Source: Saprospiraceae bacterium | GTDB taxonomy: Bacteria > Bacteroidota > Bacteroidia > Chitinophagales > Saprospiraceae | DNA length: 64,000 nucleotides | NCBI GenBank assembly: GCA_016714785.1 | Contig: JADKCC010000034.1 | Span: forward strand, 1 to 64,000 | Direction: 5' to 3' | Part shown: piece after piece, positions 1 through 9,410 of the stretch | How positions within the stretch are numbered: position 1 is the stretch's first letter | How the letters are laid out: each line of letters opens with the position of its first letter | Notes under the pieces: model-generated | What the model was told of the DNA's origin: nothing | Seen by the model: the letters and a program-made list of their open reading frames with translations, nothing else | The model's database searches: none | Program-made: the position numbers and the translations under genes

Positions 1-1
1 T

Positions 2-1225
2 ATTCAAACAGATCCCTTAGGAAATACTGATTGTGATGTTGTAATTTCAGATATTGCTAATACTATGGCCTGTTTAAGATCAGGGCCTGCGGACCAAATA
101 GCAATAACAGAAAGTATTGCCCAACAAGGATTGACTTTTAGCCCAGACCCTTTAGTAACCTATTTTATAGACATTTCTGCTAGGTTATTAGATTGTGGAA
201 GGTTAAATTCTTTTACCAATTTAGATGTCTATTTGTTAAATTCAAATGAATTTCCCCAAGGCTGTTCAAACCCATCAGCAGGATGGACGCCAGTAGTTTC
301 TCAACAGATTGTAGCTAGTCAAGTGAATTGGTACAATTCACAAAATGTCTTTCGAAATTTCACAATTGCCAATCCTACATTTAATGCTATTTATATAAGA
401 TCATGGAAGCCTTACCCACCAACCGAAATTAATCAAACAGTTTTAGGCTTAGATAATGTTGTATTAGCATGTCAAACTACAGCGCTCACTGATTTGATAA
501 TTAATAATACATCAGGACTCAATTACACTTTTAGTTCGGTTAATTCTTCTACGGTATCTACCTTTACAAAATACTTGTGGACTTTTACAAAAAAGTGTAC
601 CAATGATGTAGTATATCAATCAACGAATTCAAATACATCTTTTGCTTTCCCAGATGGTGGAGAATATATCATTTGTTTAGATATACGAGATAACTTTGGT
701 TGTTGTGCTACACGTTGTGAAAGCTTGAATGTACCATGTTCTGCACCAATTGCAGCATTTACAAGCAATGTGAGTTGTGAAAATAGCCAAAATAGTGTGG
801 AGTTTACTCAACTATCATCAGGAAGTTGCTTGACCTATCTCTGGAATTTTGGAGACGGCAGTACATCTACAGATCAAAACCCTATTCATTTTTTTAGTGC
901 CAATGGTACTTACACTGTTAGTTTGACAGTGACAGATGCGTGCGGACAAACAGCATCTTCTACTCAAAGTTTAGTAGTCAATTGTAGGCCGCCATCACTA
1001 ATTTGCCAACGAGGTGGAAACCTTATTGGCATAACTTTAGACGGTGGAACACATGGTATCACCTTATCTCAAGCTTTTACTAATTTAGGCATTGCATACA
1101 ATCCCGCTGCAATAAATGTCTATAGTAATATGAACTTTATTGTAAATGGAAGTGTAACCTTTGACATTTCTACTGAATTTTTGGTTGTGATTTTGTTGCC
1201 TTGGATGGTGCACAAATCATATTGA
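2..1225 (+). CDS. T9SS cargo protein, N-terminal segment with PKD domain (5'-partial, frameshifted)
   Basis: The reading frame is open from base 2, so the true start lies before the window. The segment has a PKD domain at about 740-980, recognisable by WNFGDGS followed by GTYTVSLTV, a fold common in secreted Bacteroidota proteins. The frame ends at an artificial-looking stop at 1223. In the next frame the protein continues sensibly (GCDFVALDGAQIIL from 1183), and further one-base losses near 1257, 1277 and 1310 are needed to enter the segment that starts at 1306. I therefore read 2-3763 as one gene: an exported cell-surface or secreted protein with a PKD domain, a beta-helix and a T9SS sorting domain. 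Its biological role is unknown. Confidence 0.75.
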   Translation: MQTDPLGNTDCDVVISDIANTMACLRSGPADQIAITESIAQQGLTFSPDPLVTYFIDISARLLDCGRLNSFTNLDVYLLNSNEFPQGCSNPSAGWTPVVSQQIVASQVNWYNSQNVFRNFTIANPTFNAIYIRSWKPYPPTEINQTVLGLDNVVLACQTTALTDLIINNTSGLNYTFSSVNSSTVSTFTKYLWTFTKKCTNDVVYQSTNSNTSFAFPDGGEYIICLDIRDNFGCCATRCESLNVPCSAPIAAFTSNVSCENSQNSVEFTQLSSGSCLTYLWNFGDGSTSTDQNPIHFFSANGTYTVSLTVTDACGQTASSTQSLVVNCRPPSLICQRGGNLIGITLDGGTHGITLSQAFTNLGIAYNPAAINVYSNMNFIVNGSVTFDISTEFLVVILLPWMVHKSY

Positions 1226-1305
1226 ATGCCACCATTTCTTGCCGCAACCACTCAATAAAGGTTTATCCACTTTTACAGTTGCAATTTTATGGGCTGTAAT
1301 ATTAT

Positions 1306-2658
1306 GTGGAGGGCATCGAAACCATTGGACACACTGCCAATTTTTTAGGTGGGACCATAAGAGATGCTTTATATGGTATTCATGTGAATAATGATGGTCA
1401 CTTGTCTGCACGAGGTGTTTCGTTTAGTAATAATTTTGTGGGTATGTATTTCACATCTACGCCAAGCCACCTTATAGTGGGTAATAGGTTTAATGGTGGC
1501 ACCTTATTACCAGCATACACTGGAATGCCTGGGTTCGCCAATAAAAATTTATGCGGAATTTATTCAGAAGTAACTTATTCATCTGACTTTTTATCTTCAT
1601 CTGGTAATTATAGTCTAAACGTAGGAAAGGTGAATGATATTAGAAATATTTTCGAGAACATGAATAATGGAATTATTTGTCATGGTACTTTTAATGTAAA
1701 TATAAAAAATAATAGTTTTTTGAATTTGCCAATTGTAGATGTAGGACCAATAAATGATTTTACTTTAAATTCAACTAATCTAGGCAATGGAGTAATGGTG
1801 CAAGGAGGTGGATTATTCGGAGGTGTTTATTTTGAAGAAAATCTTTTTGAAAATGGTACACAAGGTATTTTGTCCAGTGGAGTCCCTTCGGTATTGTCAA
1901 TTAAGAATAATAATAGATTTATAAACCAAGAACTTGGCGTACATGCTATAGATAATGGATTTATTTTCTCTTTGAATTTAATTGTTGAGAATAACAATGA
2001 ATTTGAATGTAGGAGTAAGGGGATTTTCTCGAATAGGAATAGCGGGCATTATTTTAGTCTTAAAAACAATACATTTAGATTATCAGGTATTGTTGACCAA
2101 GTTAATCCTGCTGGATTTCATGGTTTAGGGCTTATAGGATTTTTTGGAAGGACAGGCGATGGAAATATAAATGATAATGACTTTTTGATCGGATCGGTCA
2201 ATCAGCATTCTAATGGTGCCGTGCAAGTCATTAACTATAAAAGTGTGGATATGAGCAATCATAATGTATTTCACTTTTTAACACCCTCCCCGATAAATCA
2301 GTCTGGTCATACTGGTTATTTATTTGATAATCTTAATCATTCCACAGTACGAGACAATGAATTATATAATTTCAGTGTAATGCCTAGGTCTGGCGTAAAT
2401 TCTATAACAAATGTTGTGAACAATGCGATTTGTTGTAATAAAATGATTGGACTTAATACAGGTTTGGCACTAATAAATTCAAATACCAGTACATCTACCT
2501 TCAAACAAAATGAAATGCTTGATAATAATGTTGGCCTTCGACTTGCTCTAAACTGTGCCATAGGCGACCAACTAGATCATGGCAACATCTGGACTGGTGT
2601 GTCCCGCGTAGCAAGTCGAGAAAATACAAATCCAGACCTTAATTTATTTTTTTGCTAA
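1306..2658 (+). CDS. Middle segment of the same gene: right-handed parallel beta-helix region
   Basis: This 450-codon stretch has short repeating units rich in Asn and Gly (patterns such as NNTF, NNNRF, ENNNEF, DNDF). They resemble the ladders of right-handed parallel beta-helix proteins (pectate-lyase/NosD-like), which in Bacteroidota usually sit in secreted adhesins or polysaccharide-active proteins. The nominal start at 1306 is GTG inside the gene, not a real start. The segment ends at a stop just after a T7 run at about 2650-2656. With six T instead of seven, translation continues as FANQGQNTTEK into the 2747 segment. No catalytic residues were recognised. Joining it to its neighbours is inference from frame continuity. 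Confidence 0.7.
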   Translation: MEGIETIGHTANFLGGTIRDALYGIHVNNDGHLSARGVSFSNNFVGMYFTSTPSHLIVGNRFNGGTLLPAYTGMPGFANKNLCGIYSEVTYSSDFLSSSGNYSLNVGKVNDIRNIFENMNNGIICHGTFNVNIKNNSFLNLPIVDVGPINDFTLNSTNLGNGVMVQGGGLFGGVYFEENLFENGTQGILSSGVPSVLSIKNNNRFINQELGVHAIDNGFIFSLNLIVENNNEFECRSKGIFSNRNSGHYFSLKNNTFRLSGIVDQVNPAGFHGLGLIGFFGRTGDGNINDNDFLIGSVNQHSNGAVQVINYKSVDMSNHNVFHFLTPSPINQSGHTGYLFDNLNHSTVRDNELYNFSVMPRSGVNSITNVVNNAICCNKMIGLNTGLALINSNTSTSTFKQNEMLDNNVGLRLALNCAIGDQLDHGNIWTGVSRVASRENTNPDLNLFFC

Positions 2659-2746
2659 TCAAGGGCAAAATACCACCGAAAAGTCTTATTGGCCAGTACA
2701 ACAGCCATCCGTTTGGTTTCGACAAAGAACGCAAATAGCAAGTGAC

Positions 2747-3763
2747 ATGTGTGATAATATGTGTACCTTATCCATGAGTGGAGTGACTGAGGGAGGCTCC
2801 CCGTCTGCCTTAAATATTCAAACGCTCGAAAACATGCTCAATCATGAACACATCGTGGTAGCAGACCACATAGCCCCAAGTGTCTGGTCCAAGGAGCGAT
2901 GGCTGTACGGCTATCTGACCAAGTATCCACAGTTTTTAGCATCTTCCGATGTGCTTGCAGAATTTTATGCCACAGCACCTGAGGATGTCTATGCATACGA
3001 ACTTTTCTTTAAAAATCTTGTGGAAGTTATGACTCCTTCAGCAACAGCAACGTCTGAAATGCTATCATCTAGTGCTGAAGCACAAGCTTTATTGACATCC
3101 TTGGACGCAAAATGGCAGTCGTATCAGGTAGAGCCAAATGTGACATTGTCAGAGGAAATGGCAGCAATAAGAGGTAATTTACAGAATTTAGCCACAGCTA
3201 CCCCAAATTTTGAATCGATAGGTTACGACCTAAGGATGGAAGAGTTGGCAGTACTAAAAGCAGAAATCAATAATCTGCCTAAAGATAAGCCATATACCGC
3301 AGCAGCTCAGCAGTATGCAGAGATCTTACTTGACAAACTGATATATGGCGATGCGTTTGTCGTGGAGCATCATCTTTCATCTCTTCAAATGTTGGCAAAT
3401 CTCTGCGAACCGTTGTACAAAGAGACTGTGGTATTGTCTCGTAACTTGTTGGCTGGATTGGGGCATGAAACTTATTATGATGATGCAGCATGCAGCGAAG
3501 TGATAGAGTCTCGATCTATAAAAGCGAAAACTGTAGATGACTGGAGTCTAACACCAAATCCAACTACAGGTTTAGTAAACATCCAAAGTGCTAAAGTGCT
3601 ACAAAGCATAAGCATCACGGACACAAAAGGCGTGGTGATGAAAACGATTGCGGGCAACATCAGTTATTTTGATATATCTGAGATGCCGAGTGGCATTTAC
3701 TTTGTGACGATTTTGACGACTGAAAATGAAAAAACGGTCAAAAAAGTATTAAAGATTCAATAA
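2747..3763 (+). CDS. C-terminal segment of the same gene: helical region plus type A T9SS sorting domain
   Basis: The open frame really begins just after the T7 run near 2656, so the ATG at 2747 is internal. About 240 residues of Ala/Leu/Glu-rich, probably helical sequence are followed by a type A T9SS C-terminal domain: SLTPNPTTGLVNIQS opens it, then GIYFVTILT and a closing VKKVLKIQ. This domain directs export through the type IX system and is normally removed on secretion. The segment is visibly richer in G and C than the beta-helix part. A strong terminator follows 8 bp after the stop. Confidence 0.8.
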   Translation: MCDNMCTLSMSGVTEGGSPSALNIQTLENMLNHEHIVVADHIAPSVWSKERWLYGYLTKYPQFLASSDVLAEFYATAPEDVYAYELFFKNLVEVMTPSATATSEMLSSSAEAQALLTSLDAKWQSYQVEPNVTLSEEMAAIRGNLQNLATATPNFESIGYDLRMEELAVLKAEINNLPKDKPYTAAAQQYAEILLDKLIYGDAFVVEHHLSSLQMLANLCEPLYKETVVLSRNLLAGLGHETYYDDAACSEVIESRSIKAKTVDDWSLTPNPTTGLVNIQSAKVLQSISITDTKGVVMKTIAGNISYFDISEMPSGIYFVTILTTENEKTVKKVLKIQ

Positions 3764-3770
3764 AAGTTTT

Positions 3771-3802
3771 TAGGCGAGATTATTATTTAATAATCTCGCC
3801 TA
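3771..3802 (+). terminator. Rho-independent terminator
   Basis: A perfect inverted repeat, TAGGCGAGATTATTA paired with TAATAATCTCGCCTA, is separated by two bases and followed by ATTTTTATTT. It lies between the stop at 3763 and the next ATG at 3834. It ends the first T9SS gene. Confidence 0.85.
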
Positions 3803-3833
3803 ATTTTTATTTCAGCTTCTCAAATTTTAAATC

Positions 3834-5681
3834 ATGTCAGCAAGATCAATATTTATAATCATATTAATTTTAATGCACTATTTTCTAATCGCTCAGAATA
3901 ATGACTATGTATGGCCAATGGGAAGTGCAGGTGGTTCTTCAATTGAACTTTTAGAAATGGATAGCTTAAAAGAATGGACACCGTTTTCTTTAAATTTTTC
4001 TTCAGATCCAATGAAAATTGATTATTTCCTTAAGAGAAGATTTACATTTGACGCTTCTAATAGCAATTACAGTACAGATGAAGGCAATTTATTTTGTTAT
4101 ACTAACGGTATGCAGTTGTATGGTCCAGATGATCAGCCTATCCAAGGAGGTGATACGATCAACTACAATAATTATTGGCGTAGTAAGGTACACTGGCAAA
4201 CAGGAGAGAGATTAGGATTTACACAATTTCAAGGGAATTTAATACTTCCAATTAAACAACTTGGAGAAAATCTATTGTATGTTTTTAATATTGTTCTAGA
4301 CAGAAATGTTGATGGCCCTATAGGAGTATGGTATTCGGTGGTAAACACCGACTGCAATAACGGAAAAGGATGTGTTATATCAAAAGATAAAATTTTGATG
4401 CAAGAGAGAATTAAAAGTAATCATCTGAAAGCTTGCAGACATGCGAATGGCAGAGATTGGTGGCTAATAATTGTTGGTGAAGATATGACGATTTTTTATA
4501 CTTATTTGTTAGATAGTATTGGAATTCATAAAATTAATGTCCAGAACATTGGGAAATTTAACCCAAGATTATCGGCTGGGAATGCAACCTTTTCTCACAG
4601 GGGAGATCAATATGCTGTTAACGATGGCAGATACTGGGATAGCATAGGTGTTATCTCTATTTTTGACTTTGACAGATGCAGTGGACTTTTGTCCAATCCC
4701 TTTTTTGATACCTTAGTCATACCTGAGGCATCAATTGGACAAGGGATAGCCTTCTCACCTGATGATAGGTATCTTTATGTCAATAATATGAATGATCTTT
4801 ATCAGTACGACATGAAAGATCTAAACAAGCCTCGTATTCATTTGGCTACTTATGATGGATTTCAGGATCCGACTGATTGGCCAGGCATTTTTACCACTCA
4901 ATTTGGTTTTTGGGGCTATGGTCCAGATGGTAGATTGTATAATGTATCAGGATCTGCAAGTTCAAGATATATGCACGTCATGGATTATCCCAATGAAGAA
5001 GGTATAGCATGCTCTTTCAGACAGCATGCCATCCGCGTATCAAATAATCCAAGAATAATCCCCAACTTCCCCCACTACCGCCTCGGCCCGCTCGATGGCT
5101 CACCGTGCGACACCCTTGGTTTAGACAATCATCCCATCGCTAAGTATCGATATGAGGTAGATAGCATAGATTATCTACGGCTGCGCTTTACAGATCTGAG
5201 TTATTTCAGGCCCGAAAAATGGAGTTGGGACCTTGGAGATGGTAGTCCACTAGTTAGTACACAGAGTCCATATCATACTTTTCCAAAGAGTGGCACTTAC
5301 AATGTCTGTCTCACTGTCAGCAACGAAAATAGCAGCAATACATCTTGCCGTACTATCACACTTGGCACGAGTAGTAGTGATGATATGGCCGTGACTCCTG
5401 CCGATGTATCACTCTTTCCAAATCCAGTGCAGGATTATCTGCTCATCACACTCGGAGAGTATGTACCTGCGCATGGACAAGTGATGATCTACGATGTCAC
5501 GGGCAGACCTGTCATCACACAGCGCATCTATTATGGGCAAAATAGTGTGGATATGAGTGGACTGCAAGCAGGAGTCTATGTATGGAAGGTGATGGATGTT
5601 TTTAACCCATCCCCAGTCCTTCCCTCCAGAAGGAAGGGAGAAGCTGTAGTCGTAAGAGAAGGCAAGGTGGTGAAGCTGTAA
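3834..5681 (+). CDS. T9SS cargo protein with PKD domain and type A sorting domain
   Basis: A 615-residue secreted protein. An N-terminal signal peptide (about residues 1-20, ending near LIAQ) is followed by a region with propeller-like stretches (IAFSPDDRYLYVNN, GPDGRLYNV). A PKD domain sits near residues 450-500 (WSWDLGDGSP and GTYNVCLTV). A type A T9SS C-terminal domain begins at VSLFPNPVQDYLLI. The last strand of that domain is split by an in-frame insertion, NPSPVLPSRRKGEA, before the terminal REGKVVKL. From about 5040 the DNA becomes noticeably GC-richer than the first 1.2 kb of the gene. The function is unknown; cell-surface location is inferred from the sorting domain. Confidence 0.85.
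   Translation: MSARSIFIIILILMHYFLIAQNNDYVWPMGSAGGSSIELLEMDSLKEWTPFSLNFSSDPMKIDYFLKRRFTFDASNSNYSTDEGNLFCYTNGMQLYGPDDQPIQGGDTINYNNYWRSKVHWQTGERLGFTQFQGNLILPIKQLGENLLYVFNIVLDRNVDGPIGVWYSVVNTDCNNGKGCVISKDKILMQERIKSNHLKACRHANGRDWWLIIVGEDMTIFYTYLLDSIGIHKINVQNIGKFNPRLSAGNATFSHRGDQYAVNDGRYWDSIGVISIFDFDRCSGLLSNPFFDTLVIPEASIGQGIAFSPDDRYLYVNNMNDLYQYDMKDLNKPRIHLATYDGFQDPTDWPGIFTTQFGFWGYGPDGRLYNVSGSASSRYMHVMDYPNEEGIACSFRQHAIRVSNNPRIIPNFPHYRLGPLDGSPCDTLGLDNHPIAKYRYEVDSIDYLRLRFTDLSYFRPEKWSWDLGDGSPLVSTQSPYHTFPKSGTYNVCLTVSNENSSNTSCRTITLGTSSSDDMAVTPADVSLFPNPVQDYLLITLGEYVPAHGQVMIYDVTGRPVITQRIYYGQNSVDMSGLQAGVYVWKVMDVFNPSPVLPSRRKGEAVVVREGKVVKL
5603..5655 (+). repeat. In-frame palindromic repeat insertion inside a T9SS sorting domain
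   Basis: The DNA has a pyrimidine-rich arm with CCTTCC and a purine-rich arm with GGAAGG around CTCCAGAA, and translates to NPSPVLPSRRKGEA. This composition matches the dispersed short palindromic repeats of Bacteroidota that read as Pro/Ser/Arg/Gly-rich peptides. Without it the domain would read VWKVMDV followed by REGKVVKL, a normal sorting-domain ending. That it is a mobile-type repeat is inference from resemblance. Confidence 0.5.
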
Positions 5682-5759
5682 TGGCCTTGCAAATTTATTA
5701 GCAAGAACACACCGGTCAGAGACCGAATGATATGGCATCGAAGTCAAGAGACTCTGACA

Positions 5760-6075
5760 CATGATAACATTCAACGCGATGTTAGTAACATTTATCGTGA
5801 TGTTAGTAACATTTATCGCGATGTTAGTAACATTCATCGCGATGTTAGTAACATTCATCGCGATGTTAGCAACATTCAACGCGATGTTAGTAACATTCAA
5901 CGCGATGTTAGTAACATTCAACGCGATGTTAGTAACATTTATCGCGATGTTAGTAACATTTATCGCGATGTTAGTAACATATGCGATGTTAGTAACTTAT
6001 CCAACATTAAACGCGATGTTAGTAACATTCAACGCGATGTTAGTAACATTCAACGCGATGTTAGTAATGTTCTTT
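5760..6075. repeat. 21-bp minisatellite, about 14 units
   Basis: Units read GATGTTAGTAACATTCAACGC with variation mainly at positions 16-18. Regular copies begin at 5778. One shortened and one irregular unit occur near 5967-6015, and the array decays after 6057. Each unit contains the palindrome ATGTTA-G-TAACAT, so any copy can pair with any other. Because 21 is a multiple of three, long frames stay open on both strands: plus frame heptads RDVSNIQ, minus frame heptads NVTNIAL. No convincing ribosome-binding site precedes either frame. The regular 7-residue period with V and I at a/d-like spacing could form a coiled coil if translated, but I favour a noncoding minisatellite. Confidence 0.85.
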
Positions 6076-6256
6076 TTAAAATTTTCGTCTTTGAGTTGGA
6101 GGATGTTAGTTTTACTTTGACGAGAAACCCTGTTGTCCAAAGTCTATGACTTTAGGACCAGTATCTGCACGGTCTTTGACCATTAACTATTTTGCTTGCT
6201 GTCTATGATAGTAAGCATCATACAAAAGCTTTCAAAACTTGTATGTTTCAATGGTA

Positions 6257-7615
6257 TTAACCTATTTTCATCAATATTCTATACTCAGCGGGCAGGTAGT
6301 TATTGATTCTATTTCCTAAGTTTTTGAGCCAACCAATTCCATTGCCTTCAAAGGTAGCTAGTAGCCATGATTTTTTATCTGAATTTATGGTAGTTAATTC
6401 TCTTTTTAAGTATAATAATGCTTCGTTTTTTGTGAGTGCTATAGTCTCAATTTCTTTATTTTTATCTAAGGAAAGAGCTAAGCTATGGTCAGGAATAAAT
6501 ACGGTTTTATTTAATATACCTATAGTGCTACCACAATAGATCATCCGTAAATAATGGCTCAATACTTTAGCTTCTTCGGTAAATTGAATTGGAAAAAGAT
6601 GAATATTTCCTGTTTTATCTACCAATAGATCTTTATTTTCTAAGGCGACCCAAGGATTTATATAGGATACTGCTTTTTTATCCAATGGTTGTAGCACTTT
6701 ATCGGTTGTTTTCCATCTGACATTATTAAGATCAGCGTTTTCTTTTTGCATGACAGAAATAAAAAAACCTTCCCCTTTTGTCATGTGTGGATAAAATTGA
6801 AAGCCTTTGGCATTGCCTTTTGATATTTCTGAAATCTGCCATTCGACATTTATAGGAATATTCACACCTTTCAAACCGAATGTATTCATAGCGTACAAGA
6901 CATTGTCTATGTTTTCGTGATCATTGTAGGTGCAGGTGGAGTAAATCAAGTGGCCACCAGATTTAAGACAAGGCAATACATCTTTCAGTATATTTTGTTG
7001 TCTGATACTACATGATAGCACACTTTCTGGCGACCATTCGTTGATGGCATTGGGATCTTTCCGAAACATACCTTCTCCCGAACAAGGCGCATCTACTAAG
7101 ATGATATCAAAATATTCTGCCAAAGGGGTAAAGTCTTTGGGTTCATTATTAGTCACTATTACATTGGAATATCCTTCCTTACTTACATTGTATTTGAGGG
7201 TGTAGGCTCTGTTTTTAATGATTTCATTGGCGACAAGCAAACCTTCATGATTCAAAAAGTTGGCTATCAGTGTGGTCTTACCTCCAGGTGATGCAGAGAG
7301 ATCTAATATTTTGATATCTTTCCGATGATTGACAATATTTTCTAGAATATGTCTTAGAAACATAGAAGACGCTTCTTGGACATAGTAAGCGCCCGCATGA
7401 AAAGCTGGATCAAGGGTAAATACTGGTCTCTCTGGTAGGTAATACCCATTTTTACACCAAGGCACTTGGTCAAAAGCAATATTGGCGCTGAATTTATAGG
7501 AATTTATTCTGATCGAAACGGGTACTTCGTCATCAAAAGATGATTTAAAATCTTCGTATGCACCATTACTTAATGTAAGTAGCATAGATGCCTTAAACGC
7601 TTGAGGAAGCTCCAT
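6257..7615 (-). CDS. rsmF: RsmF/NSUN-type rRNA (cytosine-C5)-methyltransferase
   Basis: A SAM-dependent m5C RNA methyltransferase of the NOL1/NOP2/Sun family, most like RsmF, which modifies 16S rRNA. Seen: SAM motif LDLSASPGGKTT, motif IV PCSGEGMFRKD (Cys178) and motif VI STCTYND (Cys228), the two cysteines used for catalysis and release, plus the substrate motif VSIRIN near the N-terminus. About 160 C-terminal residues form the usual RsmF tail. I chose the ATG at 7615 (MELPQAF, 452 residues), where family homology begins; an upstream start at 7657 is open but adds an unrelated leader. It overlaps the end of the upstream symporter gene by 23 bp, suggesting co-transcription. Confidence 0.88.
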   Translation of the reverse strand: MELPQAFKASMLLTLSNGAYEDFKSSFDDEVPVSIRINSYKFSANIAFDQVPWCKNGYYLPERPVFTLDPAFHAGAYYVQEASSMFLRHILENIVNHRKDIKILDLSASPGGKTTLIANFLNHEGLLVANEIIKNRAYTLKYNVSKEGYSNVIVTNNEPKDFTPLAEYFDIILVDAPCSGEGMFRKDPNAINEWSPESVLSCSIRQQNILKDVLPCLKSGGHLIYSTCTYNDHENIDNVLYAMNTFGLKGVNIPINVEWQISEISKGNAKGFQFYPHMTKGEGFFISVMQKENADLNNVRWKTTDKVLQPLDKKAVSYINPWVALENKDLLVDKTGNIHLFPIQFTEEAKVLSHYLRMIYCGSTIGILNKTVFIPDHSLALSLDKNKEIETIALTKNEALLYLKRELTTINSDKKSWLLATFEGNGIGWLKNLGNRINNYLPAEYRILMKIG

Positions 7616-9293
7616 TTTTATCTTGTTTAAATACTGATATTTGTAATAGGTAGCCAATGATGATCACAAGTAAACACCCTATAACATTAAGTAATAAAAA
7701 ACTAACTAAATCCATTTTGAAAATAATAATGATGGCTATTTGTGTAAATACCGCAGCAAAGAAAACGGCATTAGCTTTGATCTTTTTAAAATAAAAAGCG
7801 GTCAGAAACACACCGAGAATCGTACCATAAAAAATCGATCCAATGATATTGACGAGCTGTATGAGATTTTCGAAAAGTGTGCCCCAACATGCAAAGATTA
7901 TGGCAACAATACCCCAAATCACAGTCAACCATCTAGAAGCTTTTACATAGTGCGCATCATCTCCATTGGCATAAATACTTCTTTTATAGATATCGATAGT
8001 AGTAGTGGTAGATAGGGCGTTTAATTCAGATGCTGTTGACGACATGGCCGCACTGAAAATGACAGCCAATAGTAAACCGATCAAACCTTTAGGCAAGTAA
8101 GCTAAAATGAAGCTAATAAATACATAGTCTTTGTCATTGGATTCTTCTGAGGGAAGATGTACTTCTACAAGGTTTTTAACTTCAGTCCTGATACTCTTTT
8201 CTTGGGTAAGTAAATCTGAATATGCTTGTTTCAACTTCGGTTTATCAATATCGTCTGCTTGATTAAATTCAGCTAAAATGATATTTTTTATGGTAAAAAT
8301 GGAGTCATTATTCGCTTCAAGTCGTTGGATTGCTGAAGATGCTTCTGTATCTTTTAATTTTTCTAATGTAGCAGGATTGAAAAATACGGGTGCTGCTGTA
8401 AATTGGTAAAAAACAAAAACCATCACACCCACCAGGAGTATAAAAAATTGCATAGGCACTTTAAGAATGCCGTTCATAATTAGACCCAATTGGCTTTCTC
8501 TGATGGATTTACCTGAAAGGTATCTTTGTACTTGTGATTGATCTGTACCAAAATAGGATAAGGCAAGAAACATACCACCCAATAAGCCCCACCAAACAGT
8601 ATATCTATTGTCGGGATCAAAACTAAAATCTAAAATATTGAGTTTATCTGCTGCACCTGCTATTGCTAAAGCTTTTGTAAAGGAGACGTCAGCCGGCAAA
8701 GCGTCCAAGATCACATAAAATGCGATGAACATACCTGTCATGATGATAAACATTTGCTGTTTTTGGGTGACATTTACTGCTTTAGTACCACCACTTACGG
8801 TATAGACGATGACGAGTGCACCTAATATAAAATTCAGTAAATTTAGGTTCCATCCTAATATAGTCGATAAGATAATCGCAGGCGCATAAATAGTGATACC
8901 TGCCCCTAGTCCGCGCTGTATAAGAAATAATCCTGCAGTAAGTGATCTGGTTTTAAGGTCAAAACGCTGCTCTAAAAATTCATAAGCAGTATATACTTTG
9001 AGTTTGTGATAAATGGGTATGAAGGTCAAACATATTATGACCATCGCAATCGGTAGCCCAAAATAGAACTGAACGAATCCCATGCCGTCATGAAATGCCT
9101 GGCCTGGTGTGGACATAAAAGTTATTGCACTTGCTTGCGTAGCCATCACAGACAAACCTACGGTCCACCATTTAGCTTCATTATTGCCTCGCATGTAGGA
9201 ATCCATATTTTGGGCACCACGAGTCTTCCAAGTACCATAAGCAACGATTGTAAATAATGTGCCCAGAAGAATGATCCAATCAATATTACTCAT
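7593..9293 (-). CDS. Sodium:solute symporter (SSS family)
   Basis: A 566-residue, 13-14-helix inner-membrane symporter of the SSS family, using the sodium gradient to import a small solute; the substrate cannot be read from the sequence. The N-terminal signature is GNNEAKWWTVGLSVMATQAS followed by STPGQAFHDGMGFVQ, typical of the Bacteroidota branch annotated as sodium/sugar or sialic-acid-like transporters. A soluble loop of about 90 residues lies near residues 315-385, and the conserved helix after it contains SAAMSSTASELNALSTTT. It is transcribed with rsmF downstream, and the PIG-L deacetylase lies 117 bp upstream on the same strand. Confidence 0.9.
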   Translation of the reverse strand: MSNIDWIILLGTLFTIVAYGTWKTRGAQNMDSYMRGNNEAKWWTVGLSVMATQASAITFMSTPGQAFHDGMGFVQFYFGLPIAMVIICLTFIPIYHKLKVYTAYEFLEQRFDLKTRSLTAGLFLIQRGLGAGITIYAPAIILSTILGWNLNLLNFILGALVIVYTVSGGTKAVNVTQKQQMFIIMTGMFIAFYVILDALPADVSFTKALAIAGAADKLNILDFSFDPDNRYTVWWGLLGGMFLALSYFGTDQSQVQRYLSGKSIRESQLGLIMNGILKVPMQFFILLVGVMVFVFYQFTAAPVFFNPATLEKLKDTEASSAIQRLEANNDSIFTIKNIILAEFNQADDIDKPKLKQAYSDLLTQEKSIRTEVKNLVEVHLPSEESNDKDYVFISFILAYLPKGLIGLLLAVIFSAAMSSTASELNALSTTTTIDIYKRSIYANGDDAHYVKASRWLTVIWGIVAIIFACWGTLFENLIQLVNIIGSIFYGTILGVFLTAFYFKKIKANAVFFAAVFTQIAIIIIFKMDLVSFLLLNVIGCLLVIIIGYLLQISVFKQDKNGASSSV

Positions 9294-9410
9294 AAATTTT
9301 TATAAAGAGATGTCTAACTCCATTTATTCATAATCAAATAAAAAATCACAATATATGCGATATTGAGTAATATTACTAACGTGTAACTGTAATCCCAATT
9401 ACGCTTTTGT

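Noticed and set aside
5409..5921. 170-codon minus-strand frame with NVTNIAL heptads
   Set aside because: It runs antisense through the end of the PKD gene and stays open only because the 21-bp repeat is a multiple of three.
5760..6075. CRISPR array
   Set aside because: The repeats are contiguous 21-mers without unique spacers, and there are no cas genes.
5727..6149. 140-codon plus-strand frame RDVSNIQ
   Set aside because: Entirely made of the minisatellite, with no ribosome-binding site; kept as a repeat and mentioned as a possibility in the findings.
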